64,000 nucleotides of DNA from Ignelater luminosus. Lineage: Eukaryota > Arthropoda > Insecta > Coleoptera > Elateridae. The notes beneath the pieces are model-generated. The model saw nothing but the letters and a program-made list of their open reading frames with translations, was not told the origin of the DNA and did not search any database. Where the stretch lies: positions 1 through 64,000 of the forward strand of contig VTPC01002364.1 of NCBI GenBank assembly GCA_011009095.1. The letters are read 5' to 3'. Each line of letters begins with the position of its first letter. The first letter of the stretch is position 1. Made by a program: the position numbers and the translations under genes. This document shows, in pieces, positions 61,045 to 64,000 of this stretch.

Positions 61045-62133
61045 TAATGAAAGCAATGAAACCTATCTCTTGCATCAATACTACACGCTGCTACCAATGC
61101 TTTAGTTACTAATTTGACACAACGCTGTACGGTTTGTGAATGGCAAGAAAACTTTCATTTTTCTATTTCAGCTGGAAAATCAGATATCATTTCTCTAAGC
61201 TCATCGTCAGAAATAGATGTTGTTGGATGTGGTTCAGTCAGAAGCGGATTTAGGTTTGATTGCTCCCTAGGCCTATTTTGATATGTAGTATTGAAGGTGT
61301 ATATAAAATATATAATAATAAAAATATAAAAAAATAATTGCTATGGTAACGAATTCAGTTAAACTCTTCAGATTTTTTGAAGGGTTTTTGTGGCCACATG
61401 TAATCTTAAAATGCGGTTAGCCGTCGTTAACCATCTTGAATGATTTATTTTTCCTGGATCTTTGCGAGATAGACCTGAGGCAATATTGCCTGTTGAAATT
61501 GCGACACAAATTTTGTATAGATATTTTTGGCCTGTGCTAAGTTCTTGTACTTGCACTTTTGATAATGTGACGTCTATTTTTTGAAAATTACAAACAGGCA
61601 ACTTTTCACAATTTTCTATCTCTTTTTCAATTTCTCCAGAAAAAGCTTTTGGGTCTCTTGTTTTGCCATCCAAAAACCGCAGTAAATGATGCAAAGGCAA
61701 TTCATTAGTATGTAGCAAACAAACAAACCATCGTAATGGATGTGCCATAGAATCTTCTAATTCCATTTTTAGACCATTTTAGACCGCTGTGCCATCACAT
61801 ACATAATAGATTTCCTAATTTCTAACGAAGTTCCTGACTTAGGAGTAACATGTCCAAGATACAAAGAACACAACATGCTCTCCAGTAATTGTTTTTCTCT
61901 TACTTTCTTCTCCTTTAGTAATTTGTATTAATGTTCTCTCATTCTTCCCATCACTATATGCCTGAAATGGCTCTTGCCCTCTTGATTGTGTTCCGATCTA
62001 TAACTTTAGATGATTCTTTCTTGGTCAAAATCCCCATATATTTAAGAGTAGTGTTTACAAGAACTGCTGCGTTTCTGTCAGAAGCACCAGTTCTGTCGCA
62101 AGCTTGGGCGAGAGCCGGAAGCTTTACTCTCAT
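61045..62133 (-). pseudogene. Relic of an unnamed multi-copy arthropod gene family
   Basis: On the minus strand, four ordered blocks recall a repeated family of unnamed arthropod proteins I have seen before. From 62133: MRVKLPALAQACDRTGASDR to VIDRNTIKRAR. About 61815-61880: SLYLGHVTPKSGTSLEI. About 61370-61790: CDGTAV, HPLRWFVCLLHTNELPLHHL, LSTGQKYLYKICVAISTG and HSRWLTTANRILRLHVATK. About 61050-61250: EPHPTTSISDDELREMI and CHSQTVQRCVKLVTK. Stops, frame changes and an internal gap show it is dead. The order of Asp (CDGTAV), C-x3-H (CLLHTNEL) and RW (SRWLTTANR) resembles the layout of hAT-type transposases. That would make the family transposon-derived, but this is my inference. The 132-codon frame at 61368-61766 is the best preserved part. 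Confidence 0.6.
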
Positions 62134-62139
62134 TTGAGA

Positions 62140-63388
62140 AGTTGAAGTTTAATTTTTATAGGTACCTACACATTAAAATGCAAATAATATCCTGTATTGA
62201 CACACATAAATTATTGTAAAAATAACATACAACTGGTACGATGTCGCTAGAAGTACTGAAATGAAATTCACAGTAGAAGTAGGTACAAGAGCAGAGGTGG
62301 TGATGACCTGTCAAGCAAGAAGCCGTTCGTCTGATAACTTGCATATTCACAAGATATAAGCAATATGAAATTAGACACCTAAAATAACTATGACCGTGAT
62401 AGGTAGTTAGGTTTCATAGAATTACAGATGCCTAGAAGAATTTAAATTTATTGTAAAATGACATTGAATATCAACAGCCAGACTTGAGGGTAAATTAGAC
62501 AAAGTGATGTAATATTTGAGGCGAAACTGGCAGCAGAAGATACAATCCGATTGGGGCAAGATTTTGCACGTTAAACATACTATAGAAAAGGCAATTTTCC
62601 CGCATACAGGCATTCGCAATTTCGAAAAAAAAATTTGTCTATTTACCCTACTGTATAATAACATTCTATATGGTGCTGAGTCTGCCACGACTCAATTGAG
62701 AAGGACTCAAGCCTTAGTATCCACTTGAGGAATGCTGTTTGTAAGAAAATGTTCCTTCAAGAATCCATATTGACGGCTTGGTAAAAGATTGCTTCAAAGG
62801 CAAGCAAAATGATTTTTCTTATAGTTTGATTGACGATTTCATTGATGTAAAGTCGGGTATGTATGTAGAAGTTTGACTAGAAATTATTGGACGTCTCTAA
62901 CTTTATTTGTCTAAAATGTAGCAGTTTCACCTTGGTGTCAATGCAATGTGGTTATCAACAGCTGCTGGAACAAAAAGTACTTATTCGGGGCGTACTACAT
63001 CTTTCTTGTACTGCCATACGTTGCGTCAGTCGAACTACCTTCTACATATTGGAGAAATTTGTGATTTTGTTATTTGGCACTGACCTAAAAGTGCTTGTTC
63101 AAAAATATTACTATTTTTTTCATCTTCTCGAATGGGTTGTTTTAAGGCAAACTAGCACATAATTTAAGTTCTAAGCTTTCCTTATCTGAATCGTCATATT
63201 GTCAAAGTATGTTTTGAGGCTTTTGATTCAACTTTTTGAATATATGCCTATATTTGCCACCATAGAACATATTGATTATAATAAATTTAAGAAATTCAAT
63301 GAAATCTGCTAAATGCACAATCTGGAATGTCGGATTGCTAAGTGTAGGTTGATTAATCAACTCGTATCATCAATTACACAAAATACAT
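62140..63388. other. Noncoding, no gene recognised
   Basis: Short frames at 62422-62728 and 62887-63162 have no recognisable content. Confidence 0.35.
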
Positions 63389-63408
63389 TAGCCCCACGTT
63401 GGGCACCA
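63389..63408 (-). repeat. tRNA-Lys primer-binding-site match (LTR fossil)
   Basis: The minus strand reads TGGTGCCCAACGTGGGGCTA, a near-complete complement of the tRNA-Lys(CUU) 3' end including the CCA that is absent from tRNA genes. An LTR would lie to its right in plus coordinates. I cannot define its ends, and no gag or pol is recognisable to the left. Confidence 0.4.
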
Positions 63409-63409
63409 A

Positions 63410-64000
63410 TTAAGCTACGTAATTCTATGCAAATATTACTGGGAATTATTTTATTTAAAATGTCGTAAAACAAACTTACATAGAAGAAACTAAAAACTTA
63501 CATAAACATAAACATAATCTTAATTTCTTTCTGAGCTTTCGTGCAGTCTGTCATTCTTAGACTTTTTTAAATTTAAAAAGGCACATGTATAATTTATGTT
63601 ACTTGCATACATATATGAAGGTTAGAAACACAGAACACACTTGAATGCAATTTCTTGTTGCACCCAAAAAGAGGTTACCATTTATTATCGTTACCTAAAT
63701 GCATGTAAATCCTTTTACTTTACATAATGGAAAATATAAATCCATTTAAAAATAAAAACTATCTTCAAGTGTTGAAAAGTTGCACCCGTTGAATAATTTA
63801 AAATTTTATTCGAGTACATACATCATTTTTCAGGTTACTTGAAGATATAATAACATTCAATGAAATTTAAATTTATGGGCGTGTTTTTAACATACTATTC
63901 TATACGAAGTTTTACGATAATTTTGCTCGTAAAGAAAAATGTACGGCAGAATCCAGTTATTATTCAAAATGGAAATTATTTTCCGACATACCGTCCCTTC
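63410..64000. other. Noncoding window end
   Basis: This is AT-rich sequence without a recognised feature. It may include the remains of the LTR implied by the primer-site match, but no ends are visible. Confidence 0.3.

Overview
This window looks like AT-rich insect nuclear DNA with very low gene density. Roughly two thirds of the bases are A or T. Only one stretch looks like a host protein-coding exon, and the recognisable remainder is mostly DNA transposons and LINE remains. The transposon set (irritans-like and other DD34D mariners, a DD41D mariner, Tigger/pogo, many short TIR elements) is typical of arthropods. So are a relic of a CDGTAV...NELPLHHLL gene family that I recall from arthropod genomes and LTR primer-binding-site matches to tRNA-Lys. 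I cannot name the species; a beetle or a similar holometabolous insect is only a guess.

Layout. Positions 1-9.5 kb hold noncoding DNA, a tandemly duplicated repeat (2.56-3.27 kb), an RNase H-bearing LINE relic (3.7-4.6 kb, minus strand) and a short TA-flanked TIR element (7.44-7.80 kb). At 9.66-10.83 kb lies an irritans-like mariner with a long open frame. It has lost its 3' end and its frame reads into flanking DNA. At 15.22-16.23 kb is a 1 kb non-autonomous TIR element, followed by a four-unit tandem array with tRNA-like boxes (16.37-17.07 kb). The host exon is at 18457-18987 (plus strand), with good splice sites on both sides. A possible core promoter with a splice donor lies just downstream (19862-19928).

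The middle holds a TIR element (24.35-24.66 kb), a fully intact DD41D mariner (24.88-26.19 kb) and a frameshifted Tigger (28.17-30.03 kb). From 30 to 40 kb I recognise nothing. A histone H1-like pseudogene and a LINE reverse-transcriptase relic follow (39.9-41.3 kb).

The right part holds a hairpin (43.8 kb), a minisatellite (46.1 kb), a pogo-type MITE (46.8-47.2 kb) and a second copy of the irritans-like mariner in the opposite orientation (47.3-48.6 kb). A mariner nested inside a small palindromic element (53.5-54.9 kb), a mariner 3' stump (55.5-55.8 kb), a diverged 120-bp direct repeat (59.0 and 60.2 kb) and the CDGTAV-family relic (61.0-62.1 kb) follow.

The coding elements act independently as mobile DNA and do not form a pathway. 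The host exon probably belongs to a long-intron gene whose other exons lie outside the window.
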